A model generated the notes under the pieces. The model was not told the DNA's origin and did no database searches. It worked only from the letters and a program-made list of their open reading frames with translations. Positions 48,871-58,298 of a stretch of 64,000 bases of DNA are shown piece by piece (the stretch's first letter is position 1; every line of letters starts with the position of its first letter). The DNA is taken from contig JAPPLF010000006.1 of assembly GCA_028874215.1 (NCBI GenBank), forward strand, positions 1-64,000, written 5' to 3'. A program made the translations under genes and the position numbers. Origin of the DNA: Acidobacteriota bacterium (GTDB taxonomy: Bacteria; Acidobacteriota; UBA6911; RPQK01; JAJDTT01).

Positions 48871-49794
48871 TCAGAAATCCAGGACCCGGATCGGGTTGTC
48901 CACCAGGATGACGCGGATCTGTTCGTCGGTGAGGCCTTCCTCCCGGAGCAGGGGGACGAAGGTGGTCAGGAGGTAGTCGAAACCGTGTCCTCCGTTCCAG
49001 CGCAGCAGGGAATTGGCGCAGATGTCCATGGAGATCAGGACCCGATCCAGGTAGCCTGCCTGAACCAGCTCGGCAACATTTCGGGCTCTTCTCCATTCCG
49101 GCTGAGTCCCGGCGCTGGCGGGACGGCCCACGTGGTCGATCTCCACGTAGACGCCCCGCTCGGCGATGGCCAGCTCGCCCTTGACGCCGCGCCGTTCTCC
49201 CAGGTGTCCGATCACGATCCGCTCCGGCGGAACCCCCTCCTCCTTCAGGATGTCCATCTGCTCGTGAGCCAGGTCGCCGAAATGGGTGGTGTGGGTGGTC
49301 ACGGTGGCGCCGGTCGCCCGCTGGGCCCTGGCGGCCGCGCGGAACACCTTTTCCTCCGCCGGCGTGACGTGGAAGCGCTCGGTGCCGATCTCGCCGATGA
49401 TGCCGGGCCGGATGCCGCCCTCCACCCCCTCTTCCAGCTCCTTCACCAGCATCCCGGCGAGGGCATTGGTGCTGAGTTCATGGATGTAGGCCGGATAGAC
49501 TCGTTCCCGGTACCAGCCGCACCCCATGATGATGTGGAGTCCGGTGGCCTGGGCCAGTCTTCGCATCCCGCACGGGTCGCGCCGGAGTCCGATGGGGGTC
49601 ACGTCCACCAGGGCGGAACCGCCGGCGTCGCGATAGAAGGCCAGTTCCTCCACCAGCAACTCTTCGTCATCCACGGTGCTGTCGTATCCCAGTCGCCCTC
49701 CCCATTCCCAGGCGTCCACCAGGGTGTGCTCGTGCATGAGGGTGACGCCCAGGTCCGCAGGTTCAATGGGGCCGAGAACGGTCTGAATCGACAT
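48871..49794 (-). CDS. phosphotriesterase-family metal-dependent hydrolase
   Basis: This is a 307-residue TIM-barrel hydrolase of the phosphotriesterase family. The HxH pair is in LMHEHT near residue 20, and further metal ligands are histidines in VTTHTTHF and IGHLGER and Asp in ISMDIC. The residue that bridges the two metals in phosphotriesterase, a carboxylated lysine, is here replaced by Glu in IIGEIGTERF, as in E. coli PHP (php) homologues. Such enzymes often act on lactones or esters rather than organophosphates. GGAGGAG precedes the ATG. The stop touches the end of the 86-bp repeat array. Confidence 0.82.
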   Translation of the reverse strand: MSIQTVLGPIEPADLGVTLMHEHTLVDAWEWGGRLGYDSTVDDEELLVEELAFYRDAGGSALVDVTPIGLRRDPCGMRRLAQATGLHIIMGCGWYRERVYPAYIHELSTNALAGMLVKELEEGVEGGIRPGIIGEIGTERFHVTPAEEKVFRAAARAQRATGATVTTHTTHFGDLAHEQMDILKEEGVPPERIVIGHLGERRGVKGELAIAERGVYVEIDHVGRPASAGTQPEWRRARNVAELVQAGYLDRVLISMDICANSLLRWNGGHGFDYLLTTFVPLLREEGLTDEQIRVILVDNPIRVLDF

Positions 49795-49807
49795 GGAGCT
49801 CCTCCGC

Positions 49808-51124
49808 TCAGCAGGAAAACAGGGGACGCGCTTCCTCCAGGACTTCCCGCATATTGCCGGTCAGGATGCGGATTTCCGCCTCTCCCATGACCGTGGTGAG
49901 GGCAAAGAGGGCGTAGAGCTTGATGCCGCGGTTCAGCAGGGCCAGGTGGACCAGCGACATGATCCGCGAGCCCCGCTCCAGGGCCGCCGCGTCGGATCGA
50001 ACCTGAGCGTCCAGGTCCAGGCTGACCAGGGAAGCGACCCGGTTCACCTCCAAGGGGAGCCGGAGGTCCCGGACGATCCGCTGCAGCCCGTCACGGAGCG
50101 ACCCGCCGAGGCGGCTCAGGTGTTCGAAGGCCTCGGGCGTCAGCATCTCCATGGCCTTCAAGCCCGCGGCGGAGGTCATGGGATTGCCGTTGAGGGTGCC
50201 GGCGTGGGACACGGAGGGTGTCGGGCCATCGGCGAAGAGGGCCATGATGTCTTCTCTCCCCCCGAAGGCGCCGACCGGGAGCCCGCCGCCGATGATCTTG
50301 CCCAGGGCCGTGAGATCGGGGACCACGCCGTAATGTTCCTGACCCCCTCCGGAGGCGACCCGGAAGGTGATGACCTCGTCGAAAACCAGCAGGATGCCCA
50401 GGCGCCGCGTCGTTTCCCGCAGGAACTGGAGATAACCCTCCGGGGGCAGCCCCAGGCCTCCTTGCGTCATGACCGGATTCACGACGACGGCCGCCAGGCG
50501 GTCGCGGTGGGTCTCCATCAGGTTTCGGGCCGCCGCCTCGTCGCCGAAGGGGGCCACCAGCACGTTGTCGCTCTCGTTGCCCGGAATGCCGGTGACCAGC
50601 GCCAGGGGACTCCCGTCATCCGCTCGGGTGAACTCGGTTCCCTCGTACGTGCCGTGGTAGGCGCCCGCCATCTTCAGGATGACGTCGCGCCCGGTAAAGG
50701 CCCGCGCCACCTTGATGGCGTGCATGTTGGCTTCCGTGCCCGAATTGCAGAAGCGGATGCGGTCGACCGAGGGCAGCCTGCGGCAGAGCAGCCGGGCCAG
50801 CTTCACCTGGTGGGGGTTGGGGGCCATCCACCCGGTGCCCCGCCCGGCCTGCCTCCGAATGGTCGCGGAGATCTCCGGGTGGGAATGTCCGTGGATGAGC
50901 GTCGTGGCGTTGTTGGTGAAATCCAGGATTCGATTGCCGTCCACGTCATGAAGGGTGCTTCCCTCGCCCCGAACAAAATAGGAAGGATGCGGGGGAAAAC
51001 ACGTTCCCAGCCGCGTATCGCCGCCGGGAAGGAAACGCCGGGCTTCCCGGAACAACTCGCGTGACTTGGGCGTGCGCTCGCGGTAATGGGATTCGATCCT
51101 GGCCTGCCACTCTGAAAGGGTCAT
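49808..51124 (-). CDS. class III PLP aminotransferase (glutamate-1-semialdehyde mutase-like)
   Basis: This is a 438-residue fold-type I PLP enzyme. The PLP lysine is in ALGKIIGGGLPVG, and FDEVITFR, FCNSGTEANMHAIK and HAGTLNGNPMTSAAG are conserved family segments. The pattern resembles HemL and its catabolic relatives that move amino groups on terminal carbons. Whether it makes 5-aminolaevulinate is unknown, since no other haem genes are close. The ATG at 51124 has no strong ribosome binding site. It is 13 bases upstream of the phosphotriesterase-like gene, so the two are probably co-transcribed. Confidence 0.82.
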   Translation of the reverse strand: MTLSEWQARIESHYRERTPKSRELFREARRFLPGGDTRLGTCFPPHPSYFVRGEGSTLHDVDGNRILDFTNNATTLIHGHSHPEISATIRRQAGRGTGWMAPNPHQVKLARLLCRRLPSVDRIRFCNSGTEANMHAIKVARAFTGRDVILKMAGAYHGTYEGTEFTRADDGSPLALVTGIPGNESDNVLVAPFGDEAAARNLMETHRDRLAAVVVNPVMTQGGLGLPPEGYLQFLRETTRRLGILLVFDEVITFRVASGGGQEHYGVVPDLTALGKIIGGGLPVGAFGGREDIMALFADGPTPSVSHAGTLNGNPMTSAAGLKAMEMLTPEAFEHLSRLGGSLRDGLQRIVRDLRLPLEVNRVASLVSLDLDAQVRSDAAALERGSRIMSLVHLALLNRGIKLYALFALTTVMGEAEIRILTGNMREVLEEARPLFSC

Positions 51125-51198
51125 CGCGACATTCTTGCAGGGCCTTTCCCGGCGGGCAAGAGAACCGGTCAATGTGGGGGGACGGTCCCCTCCTTGGC

Positions 51199-53496
51199 TC
51201 AGAGGTTGTCCAGGATGAATCGCGTCATCAGCCTCCGGAGGTGGTGGACCTGCTCCGGGCCCCTCACTCCATGCCGGGCTCGGGGGTAGATCATCATCTG
51301 GAAGTCCTTTCCCTCTTCCTGGAGGCGATGGGCCAGCCGGAGGGTGTTCTGGAGATGGACGTTGTCGTCCAGGCCGCCGTGGATCAGAAGCAGCTTGCCC
51401 TTCAGGTTGCCGGCCGCCTCCAGCACCGAGCTCTTCCGGTAGCCCTCCGGATTGTCCTTGGGAAGCCCCATGTACCGCTCGGTGTAGATGGTGTCGTAGA
51501 GCCTCCAGTCGGTCACCGGAGCCCCCGCGATGCCGATCCGGAAGCTGTCGCTGTGGGTCAACGCATAGCTGGCCAGGTAGCCGCCGAAGCTCCAACCCCA
51601 AATTCCGATTCGGTCCGAATCCACGTAGGGGCGCTCCCGGAGCCATTCCAGCCCGTCTTCCAGGTCGCGCAGCTCCCGGGTGCCGAAGTTCCGATGCACC
51701 GGCCACGCCGAACGGGCGCCCTTCCCGCTGGCGCTTCGGTTGTCGCAGACCCAGATCAGATAGCCCTCCTGGGCCATGAGCTGGTGCCAGAGGTGGTTGG
51801 TTCCTCCCCATCTCCTTCTGACCCTGGGCAGTCCCGGTCCACCGTAGACATAGGCCAGAACCGGATACTTTCGGGCGGGATCGAATTCCTGGGGCAGGAT
51901 CATCATGGCCTCCATGACGAACCCGTCCCGGGTGGGCACCTGCAGAAACCGGGGAGAAGAGAGTCGAAACTGATCCAGGTTCTCGCGGCGGCTGGGGTGG
52001 ATTTCCCTCAAGAGCGTTCCGTTCGCGTCGTGAACGCTCAACCGGGGAGGGGTGTCGATGTCGCTCCAGGTGTCGAGATAGAGTGAGCCCTGGTCGTTGA
52101 ACCGGGGACGATGGGTGCCCGGTTCGCGGGAGACTCTCGCAATCGGTCCACCGCTCAGAGTCGAGCGGTAAAGGTGTCTCTCGCCGGAGCCGTCCCGGTC
52201 CGCCGTGAAATGGATCCGCCCGTTTCCGGGGGAATGGTGGAGCAGTTCATGGACGTTCCATTGTCCGCTGGTGACCGGTCCGATGAGGGTGCCGTCGGCC
52301 CGGTAACGGTACAGGTGCCGCCATCCGGTGCGATCGCTCATCCAGAGGAAGGAACCGTCCGGCAGCCAGCGCGGCTCGGCCAGAACGTCGACCCAGGCCG
52401 CGCCCTCCTCCCGCAACAGCGTCGTCGTCACCGCCGATGAGAGCCGGTGCAGCTTCAGGTCCAACCGGGTCTGAATCCGGTTCTGCTCCTGAAAAACCAC
52501 GGCGCCTCCATCCCGGCTCCAACCGGCCCGGACGAGCAGGCGGTCGTCTTCGGGCTCGTTTTCGATCCAGCGGACCGCTTTTCCGGAGACCGCGACGACG
52601 CCGATGCGCGCCCGGGGGTTGGGGTCTCCCGCCTTGGGGTAACGGGTCGTCCGTGTGGACGGGTAGAGCGGCTCGTAGTCGAGCAGCGTGAAGGCCGGCA
52701 CCGGGGAGTCGTCCAACTGCAGAAAGGCCAGGTGGGAGGAATCGGGACTCCACCAGTAACCCTTGTAGTTGCCCCGGCCGTAGAGCTCCTCCTGGTAGAG
52801 CCAATTCAGCTTGCCGTTTGAGATTTCACCGCCGCCGCCCTGAGTGAGGCGGGACTCGCGGCCGTTTTCGACTTGGACGATGTAGAGGTCCTGGCCGCGA
52901 ACGAAGCTCACCAGGCGTCCGTCGGGGCTGAACTCGGCCAGTTCCTCCCGATCGGAGGAACGGGTCAGCCGCGTCGCGGTTCCGGATTCCAGGTCGTAAA
53001 GGAAGAGGTCCCCGGCGTGCTTGAACAGGAGGGTCTTTTCGCCGGGACTCAATCGGAACCAGCCGAGCGCGGCTGATTCGGGGTTCGGGGTGTCGAGACC
53101 GGGTTCCGAGAGCGATTTTCGAATTCGCGTCTCATCCAGCACGGTCGTCGCGCTTCCCGTGACGGCATCCGTCTTGAACAGAGTGCGCGATTTCCTGCCC
53201 TGGTGGAGATAGTGCCGTCCGTCCCGCGTCCAACGCAGATCTCCGGGAGGCGAGCCGGTGAAGTCCAGCTTGGTGCGGGGATCGTAGAGATGCTGGAGGG
53301 TCAGGCGGGACTTCTGCGATCCGGCGAGAGAAGAGAAGAGGGAGAGAAACAGGAAACACGCCAGCCAGCCGCGAATCGGGAGAATTGGGAAGGGTCCGGC
53401 GGACGATTTCCAATCGGGCGGGTCAATACGAGACGTGTCTCTTCGAGTTGGCCGCTTACTTCGATTTCTTGTCGGGCACCACCGGTTCAAACTCAC
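51199..53496 (-). CDS. prolyl oligopeptidase family protein, DPP IV-like
   Basis: This is a large S9 peptidase of about 765 residues. A Sec signal anchor ([13 protein letters not shown]) is followed by a beta-propeller and an alpha/beta hydrolase domain with catalytic Ser in GWSFGGY, Asp in HGGLDDNVH and His in [16 protein letters not shown] resembles the Glu-Glu motif that lets DPP IV enzymes bind the peptide N-terminus. It probably cleaves dipeptides from peptides in the periplasm. The start is uncertain: no ATG, GTG or TTG is in frame between the rplQ stop and the signal peptide, so translation must begin inside rplQ (GTG 53496 or TTG 53490), or at a rare codon. Confidence 0.8.
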   Translation of the reverse strand: MSLNRWCPTRNRSKRPTRRDTSRIDPPDWKSSAGPFPILPIRGWLACFLFLSLFSSLAGSQKSRLTLQHLYDPRTKLDFTGSPPGDLRWTRDGRHYLHQGRKSRTLFKTDAVTGSATTVLDETRIRKSLSEPGLDTPNPESAALGWFRLSPGEKTLLFKHAGDLFLYDLESGTATRLTRSSDREELAEFSPDGRLVSFVRGQDLYIVQVENGRESRLTQGGGGEISNGKLNWLYQEELYGRGNYKGYWWSPDSSHLAFLQLDDSPVPAFTLLDYEPLYPSTRTTRYPKAGDPNPRARIGVVAVSGKAVRWIENEPEDDRLLVRAGWSRDGGAVVFQEQNRIQTRLDLKLHRLSSAVTTTLLREEGAAWVDVLAEPRWLPDGSFLWMSDRTGWRHLYRYRADGTLIGPVTSGQWNVHELLHHSPGNGRIHFTADRDGSGERHLYRSTLSGGPIARVSREPGTHRPRFNDQGSLYLDTWSDIDTPPRLSVHDANGTLLREIHPSRRENLDQFRLSSPRFLQVPTRDGFVMEAMMILPQEFDPARKYPVLAYVYGGPGLPRVRRRWGGTNHLWHQLMAQEGYLIWVCDNRSASGKGARSAWPVHRNFGTRELRDLEDGLEWLRERPYVDSDRIGIWGWSFGGYLASYALTHSDSFRIGIAGAPVTDWRLYDTIYTERYMGLPKDNPEGYRKSSVLEAAGNLKGKLLLIHGGLDDNVHLQNTLRLAHRLQEEGKDFQMMIYPRARHGVRGPEQVHHLRRLMTRFILDNL

Positions 53497-53848
53497 TCCC
53501 CACCAGCTCCAGAAGAGCCATCTCCGCCTGATCTCCCTGGCGGAACCCGAGGCGGAGAATGCGAGTGTAGCCGCCGTTGCGCTCGGAGAAACGGGGGCCG
53601 ATTTCGTCGAAGAGTTTGTACACCACCTCCTTGCGCCGGATGAAGCTCAGAGCTCGCCGCCGGGCATGCAGGTTCTCCCGCTTGCCCAACGTGATCATCT
53701 TCTCGGCCACCGGACGCAACGCCTTGGCCTTGGAAATGGTGGTGACGATCCGCTCGTTGTCCAGGAACTCGGTCACCATATTGCGCATCATCGCTTTCCG
53801 GTGACTCGCGGTCCGCCCCAGCTTTTTTCCCTTTCGACGGTGTCTCAT
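53456..53848 (-). CDS. rplQ: 50S ribosomal protein L17
   Basis: L17 has 130 residues, starting [20 protein letters not shown], with [19 protein letters not shown] and [22 protein letters not shown] near the end. It lies directly after rpoA (five bases between), the conserved alpha-operon order. A short tail ([10 protein letters not shown]) follows the core. The 3' end overlaps the start of the DPP IV-like gene by about 40 bases. Confidence 0.98.
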   Translation of the reverse strand: MRHRRKGKKLGRTASHRKAMMRNMVTEFLDNERIVTTISKAKALRPVAEKMITLGKRENLHARRRALSFIRRKEVVYKLFDEIGPRFSERNGGYTRILRLGFRQGDQAEMALLELVGSEFEPVVPDKKSK

Positions 53849-53853
53849 GACCG

Positions 53854-54837
53854 TCAGACCTCCGTGGTTTCGCGGACCAGCCGCCCCTTGCTGTCGATCT
53901 TCATGCCGAACGACAGGCCCATCTCAGCCAGCAGTTCCTTGATCTCGCTCAGGGACTTCCGCCCGAAGTTCTTGGTCTTGAGCATCTCGGCTTCGGTCTT
54001 GACGACCAACTCGCCGATGGTCTCCACACTCGCGTTCTTGAGGCAATTGTAGGCCCGAACCGACAACTCCAGCTCTTCGACCGGTTTGATCAGGTTCTCG
54101 TTGACGGCCTGGTCCTCGTCTTCCTCGACCACGTCCTCTTCCGAGTCCTCTTCGAAATTGATGAACATGAACAGGTGCTCCTTGAGGATCTGCGCGGCCT
54201 GTGCCACGGCATCCTGCGGAGCGACACTCCCATTGGTCACCACTTCCAGATTGAGTCGCTCGTATTCGGTCGACTGCCCCAAGCGCGCCGCCTCCACATG
54301 AAAGTTGGCCCGCCGAACCGGCGAATGGACCGAATCCATGGCGATGTATCCCAGACTCAAGTCCTCATCGTGGTTCTCGTTCGCCGGGACATAGCCCCGG
54401 CCGTTCTTGACCCGCACCTCCATGCTGATGCTGGCTTCCTGGTTCAGGGTGGCGATGTGGACGTCCGGGTCCAGTATCTCCACGTCCGGGTCCGGCTTGA
54501 AGTCTCCGGACTTGATCTCCCCTTCTCCCGCGGCCTCGAGGTAGAGGGTCTTGGGCTCACCGGAGTGCAGAATCAAGGGGATCTGCCTCAGGTTCATGAT
54601 GATGTCGGTCACGTCTTCCCGGACACCCGGGATCGACGAGAACTCGTGCAGGACTCCGTCTATCTTGACCGCCGTCAGGGCCGCTCCCTCGATAGCGGAG
54701 AGCAGGACCCTCCGCAGGGAATGCCCAACCGTGGTGGCGAAGCCACGCTCGAACGGCTGGGCATGGAATTGGCCCAGGGTCGCGGTCAAGGTATCCGGGT
54801 CATAAAAGAGCTTGTTCGGTTTTTGAAACTCTCTCAT
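53854..54837 (-). CDS. rpoA: RNA polymerase alpha subunit
   Basis: The 327-residue alpha subunit has the N-terminal assembly domain with [22 protein letters not shown] and the C-terminal helix-hairpin-helix domain ending [18 protein letters not shown], which binds UP elements and activators. The linker is strongly acidic ([15 protein letters not shown], about 223-238). The ATG at 54837 ([10 protein letters not shown]) is preferred to an in-frame start 87 bases upstream, because alpha subunits start this close to the core. It lies between rpsD and rplQ as usual. Confidence 0.97.
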   Translation of the reverse strand: MREFQKPNKLFYDPDTLTATLGQFHAQPFERGFATTVGHSLRRVLLSAIEGAALTAVKIDGVLHEFSSIPGVREDVTDIIMNLRQIPLILHSGEPKTLYLEAAGEGEIKSGDFKPDPDVEILDPDVHIATLNQEASISMEVRVKNGRGYVPANENHDEDLSLGYIAMDSVHSPVRRANFHVEAARLGQSTEYERLNLEVVTNGSVAPQDAVAQAAQILKEHLFMFINFEEDSEEDVVEEDEDQAVNENLIKPVEELELSVRAYNCLKNASVETIGELVVKTEAEMLKTKNFGRKSLSEIKELLAEMGLSFGMKIDSKGRLVRETTEV

Positions 54838-54996
54838 GGATCTAATTCTCCGACGATTCTTTAAACTGCCGCCTCGACGAGGCTCCGGTCCGCGCCCACC
54901 GCCCTCGCGGGGGGCATGACTCAAACCTGCGGCTGCCGGCAGAGCCCAGACGAAATCATGGGGAATCTGTCCGAGCGGGCCGGCGCCGGCCGGCGG

Positions 54997-55632
54997 CTAC
55001 TTGGAATAGAGTTCCACCACCAGGGACTCCTCGATAGCCAGCGAGATATGTTCCCGGGTCGGCAGCTCCAACACCTGGCCCTTGAATTGATTTTTTTCCA
55101 GACTCAGCCACGCGGGAACCCCGCGTCCGGCGGCGGCGTCCAATGCGGCGCGAACCAGCAAATTGTTCCAGATCTTCTGTTGCAGCGAGACTTCATCCCC
55201 CGCCTTGACCAGAAAGGACGGGATGTCGACCCGCCGTCCGTTGACCCGGATATGGCCGTGCCGGACCAACTGCCGGGCCTGATTCCTGGAGGAGGCAAAA
55301 CCGAGCCGATAGACGACGCTGTCGAGTCTCCGTTCCAGAAACTGCAACAGGAGTTCGCCGGTGACGCCCCTCTTTTTGGCGGCCTTGGCGAAATAGCTGC
55401 GGAACTGGCGCTCCAGGACGCCGTAGACTCGCTTGACCTTCTGTTTTTCACGGAGTTGCTGGCCGTAACCCATGATCCTGGGCCGGCCCCGCATGTCGCG
55501 CCCATGCTCTCCCGGAACGATGTTCCGCTTCTCGATGGCGCACTTGTCCGAAAAGCAGCGATTTCCCTTCAGGAACAGTTTCATCCCCTCGCGTCTGCAG
55601 AGACGGCAGACAGGGCCCTTATAGCGTGCCAA
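54997..55632 (-). CDS. rpsD: 30S ribosomal protein S4 (zinc form)
   Basis: S4 has 211 residues beginning [20 protein letters not shown], with Cys9, Cys12, Cys26 and Cys31 forming the zinc site of the C-plus type. The S4 RNA-binding domain is [20 protein letters not shown], then [17 protein letters not shown]. The TTG at 55632 is the start because GGAAGGAG sits seven bases upstream and the product then begins exactly like other S4 proteins; a GTG at 55656 would add eight residues. It is a primary assembly protein of the 30S body. Confidence 0.96.
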   Translation of the reverse strand: MARYKGPVCRLCRREGMKLFLKGNRCFSDKCAIEKRNIVPGEHGRDMRGRPRIMGYGQQLREKQKVKRVYGVLERQFRSYFAKAAKKRGVTGELLLQFLERRLDSVVYRLGFASSRNQARQLVRHGHIRVNGRRVDIPSFLVKAGDEVSLQQKIWNNLLVRAALDAAAGRGVPAWLSLEKNQFKGQVLELPTREHISLAIEESLVVELYSK

Positions 55633-55699
55633 GCTCTTTCTCCTTCCCGAACTCACCTGCCGATGACATGCAGTACTCCCGGTCCGTTGCCAAAGACCC

Positions 55700-56107
55700 C
55701 TAAACCCGGCGCCGCTTGGGTGGACGGCAACCGTTGTGGGGGATCGGCGTCACGTCCCGGATTGATTTGATATCGATTCCGGACGACTGAATGGCCCGCA
55801 CGGCCGCCTCGCGGCCTCCGCCGGGTCCCTTGACCCAGACCTCGCAGGTGCGAATTCCGTACAGGTCGCGGGCCCGATTGGCTGCCGTGTGCCCGGCCTG
55901 AGAGGCGGCGAAGGGAGTGCTCTTGCGGCTCCCCTTGAAGCCCTGCATACCGGCGGTGGCGGTCGATAGAACGTTCCCGTCCTGATCGGTGATGGTGATG
56001 ATCGTATTGTTGAACGTCGCCTTCACGTGGACGATGCCGTGAAGAACGGTTCGGCGATCCTTCCTCTTGACCGACTTCCGTCGTTTTGTCTTTTTACCCT
56101 TGGCCAT
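55700..56107 (-). CDS. rpsK: 30S ribosomal protein S11
   Basis: S11 has 135 residues with [36 protein letters not shown] and the conserved C-terminus [12 protein letters not shown]. The N-terminus is basic ([19 protein letters not shown]). It sits in the platform near the decoding site. It follows rpsM after about 150 bases, which include no other gene. Confidence 0.98.
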   Translation of the reverse strand: MAKGKKTKRRKSVKRKDRRTVLHGIVHVKATFNNTIITITDQDGNVLSTATAGMQGFKGSRKSTPFAASQAGHTAANRARDLYGIRTCEVWVKGPGGGREAAVRAIQSSGIDIKSIRDVTPIPHNGCRPPKRRRV

Positions 56108-56260
56108 CTGCCTGTTCCTCTGATCGGTCCCCTGGTTCGAGTCCGCCGTTCACCGGCTCCGTGCGCGAATTCCCCGCGTATTCCGTGCGGACATGCGCCG
56201 TCGGCAAACCTGCGGAGCAGGTCATCGCCGGACCCCGGCGCCCGCGGTTTTCGAAAGCCT

Positions 56261-56635
56261 CTAGCGCCCCCTCTTTCTCCGCATGATGCGGATCTTGCGC
56301 GGGCCCTTTCGGGTCCTGGCATTGGTGTGGGTTCGCTGGCCCCGGGTGGGGAGTCCCCGGCGATGCCGAAGCCCCCGGTAGCAGCCGATGTCCATGAGAC
56401 GCTTGATGTTGATCTGGAGTTCCTTGCGCAGGTCCCCTTCGATCCGCCCCGCGTCTTCGATGACGCGGCGGAGCCGGGTGGCCTCCTCCTCGGTGAGGTC
56501 CCCGGTGTTCTTGTCCGCATCCACTCTCGCCGCGTCCAGGATCTTCCGGGACCGGGACTGTCCGATTCCGTAGATGTAGGTCAGCGAAATCAGAATCCGT
56601 TTCCTGTCCGGTATGTTCACTCCAATTAGCCGCAT
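56261..56635 (-). CDS. rpsM: 30S ribosomal protein S13
   Basis: S13 has 124 residues with [20 protein letters not shown], the helix-two-turn-helix core [12 protein letters not shown] and the basic tail [18 protein letters not shown]. It contacts the large subunit at the bridge in the 30S head. It begins about 34 bases after rpmJ in the transcript. The standard alpha-operon order is kept. Confidence 0.98.
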   Translation of the reverse strand: MRLIGVNIPDRKRILISLTYIYGIGQSRSRKILDAARVDADKNTGDLTEEEATRLRRVIEDAGRIEGDLRKELQINIKRLMDIGCYRGLRHRRGLPTRGQRTHTNARTRKGPRKIRIMRRKRGR

Positions 56636-56668
56636 TGTGCCGATCCCCGCTCCGTGGTCGCTGGACGA

Positions 56669-56782
56669 TTACCCCTGACGCTGCTTGTGTTTCGGGTTGC
56701 TGCAGATGACTCGGACCACACCCTTGCGCCGGACGATCTTGCATTGCCTGCAGATTCTCTTGACCGAAGCTCGAACCTTCAT
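56669..56782 (-). CDS. rpmJ: 50S ribosomal protein L36 (zinc form)
   Basis: This 37-residue protein begins [15 protein letters not shown] and has zinc ligands Cys11, Cys14, Cys27 and His32. It starts four bases inside the end of map (shared ATGA), so it is translationally coupled. The infA gene often present between map and rpmJ is missing here. Confidence 0.96.
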   Translation of the reverse strand: MKVRASVKRICRQCKIVRRKGVVRVICSNPKHKQRQG

Positions 56783-57585
56783 TCTTCGCCCCCTGCCATC
56801 GCCGAATCGGGACTGGATGCGCCGAGGCGGGTCCTGCCGCTGGAGTTGCTGAGGATCCAGGGGCCGTTTTCAGTGACGGCGACCGAATGCTCGAAATGGG
56901 CGCTGTAACCCCCGTCCGCCGTCACCGCCGTCCACCGGTCTTCCAACACTCTGACGCCGGGGCCCCGGCTGTTGACCATGGGCTCGATCGCCAGAACCAT
57001 ACCCGGCTTCAATCGGGGGCCCTTTCCCGGATCGCCGTAGTTGGGAACCTGCGGTTCCTCATGCAGGAATCTGCCGATCCCATGTCCTACGAATTCCCGC
57101 ACCACCGAAAAACCGTAGGCTTCTACGTACTTCTGAATGCCATGAGAGATGTCGGAGATGCGGTTTCCCACCACCACCTGCTCGATCCCCAGGTAGAGGG
57201 ACTCGCGGGTCACGTCCAACAGCTTCCTCAGTTCGGGCGAAACCTCGCCCACGCAGAAGGTCCAGGCGGAGTCGCCGTAGAATCCCTTGTAGTAGACGCC
57301 GACGTCCAGGGACAGGATATCTCCCTCTTCGAGAGGCTGGTCGTTGGGAATCCCGTGGACGATCTGATTGTTGACGGAGGCGCAGACGCTGGCGGGGAAT
57401 CCCCGGTAGCCCTTGAAGGCGGGCCTGGCCCCGCTCCCGAGGATCAAGTCCTCGGCGGCGGCATCCAGTTGCCGCGTGGTCATGCCGGGCCGGACCATGG
57501 TCCCCAGAAGGTCCAATGTCTTGGACACCAGGCGGTTGGCCTCGCGCATCCTGTCCAGTTCCTTAGCGCCTTTGCAGACGATCAT
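56779..57585 (-). CDS. map: type I methionine aminopeptidase
   Basis: Map removes N-terminal methionine from new proteins. The 268-residue enzyme has the di-metal site: Asp in [19 protein letters not shown] (two aspartates), His in [14 protein letters not shown], Glu in LAIEPMVN and Glu near the end in [11 protein letters not shown]. The ATG at 57585 gives the normal start [16 protein letters not shown]; longer in-frame versions have no homologous sequence. It begins 45 bases before the end of adk on the same strand, so the two genes overlap in different frames. Confidence 0.93.
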   Translation of the reverse strand: MIVCKGAKELDRMREANRLVSKTLDLLGTMVRPGMTTRQLDAAAEDLILGSGARPAFKGYRGFPASVCASVNNQIVHGIPNDQPLEEGDILSLDVGVYYKGFYGDSAWTFCVGEVSPELRKLLDVTRESLYLGIEQVVVGNRISDISHGIQKYVEAYGFSVVREFVGHGIGRFLHEEPQVPNYGDPGKGPRLKPGMVLAIEPMVNSRGPGVRVLEDRWTAVTADGGYSAHFEHSVAVTENGPWILSNSSGRTRLGASSPDSAMAGGEE

Positions 57586-57629
57586 CCCAATCGGGTTCCT
57601 GATGCGAAACGAATCCGCAAGACCGAACG

Positions 57630-58277
57630 TCACTTCCGCGACATGGTCTCGACGACGGAGTCGAAGACCTCGCGGATTCCTCCGGAAGCCTCCACCTCTC
57701 CGTAACGGCCTTTTGTCTTGTAGTAATCGACCAGCGGCTGAGTCTGATCCCGGTAGACTCGCAGTCTCTCCCGAATCACCGATTCGCGGTCGTCGCGACG
57801 GAGCACCAATTCCCCGCCGCACGAATCACAGACGCCCTCCTTCCGGGGCTGGGAGTAATACAGGTTGTAGATATTACCACAGCCGACACAGTGGCGGCGC
57901 CCGTTGAGGCGCCTGACAACCTCCGCGTCCTCCAGTTTCAAATTGATCACCACGGGCGGAAGACCGTTGCTGATTCGACTCAGGTAGGTGGCCTGAGCGA
58001 GGGTTCGGGGAAATCCGTCCAACAGGATTCCGTTGCCCGTGTTCCGCGCCAGCGTCTTTCCCACGATCTCGGCCACCAACTCATCCGGAACCAACTCTCC
58101 CGAGTTCATGATGGCTTCCACCCGGCCGCCCAGATCGGTGCCGGCCCTTACTTCCTCTCTCAGGATGTCCCCGGTGGAGACGTGCAGGTAGCCGAAGCGG
58201 CCCGCGAGGCGCTTGGCCTGGGTCCCTTTCCCGGCTCCGGGGGGGCCGAGCAGAATGGTCACCGGATTCTCGGACAT
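57630..58277 (-). CDS. adk: adenylate kinase (zinc LID)
   Basis: Adenylate kinase balances AMP, ADP and ATP. The 215-residue enzyme has P-loop GPPGAGKGTQAKRLA, the FGYLHVSTGDILRE AMP-binding helix, LLDGFPRT and a long LID carrying four cysteines (CVGCG and CDSCG), the zinc form seen in Gram-positive and many other bacteria. It sits in the secY-adk-map order of the spc operon and follows secY by 21 bases. Confidence 0.97.
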   Translation of the reverse strand: MSENPVTILLGPPGAGKGTQAKRLAGRFGYLHVSTGDILREEVRAGTDLGGRVEAIMNSGELVPDELVAEIVGKTLARNTGNGILLDGFPRTLAQATYLSRISNGLPPVVINLKLEDAEVVRRLNGRRHCVGCGNIYNLYYSQPRKEGVCDSCGGELVLRRDDRESVIRERLRVYRDQTQPLVDYYKTKGRYGEVEASGGIREVFDSVVETMSRK

Positions 58278-58298
58278 CAGAATCGCATCTCCGGTCCG

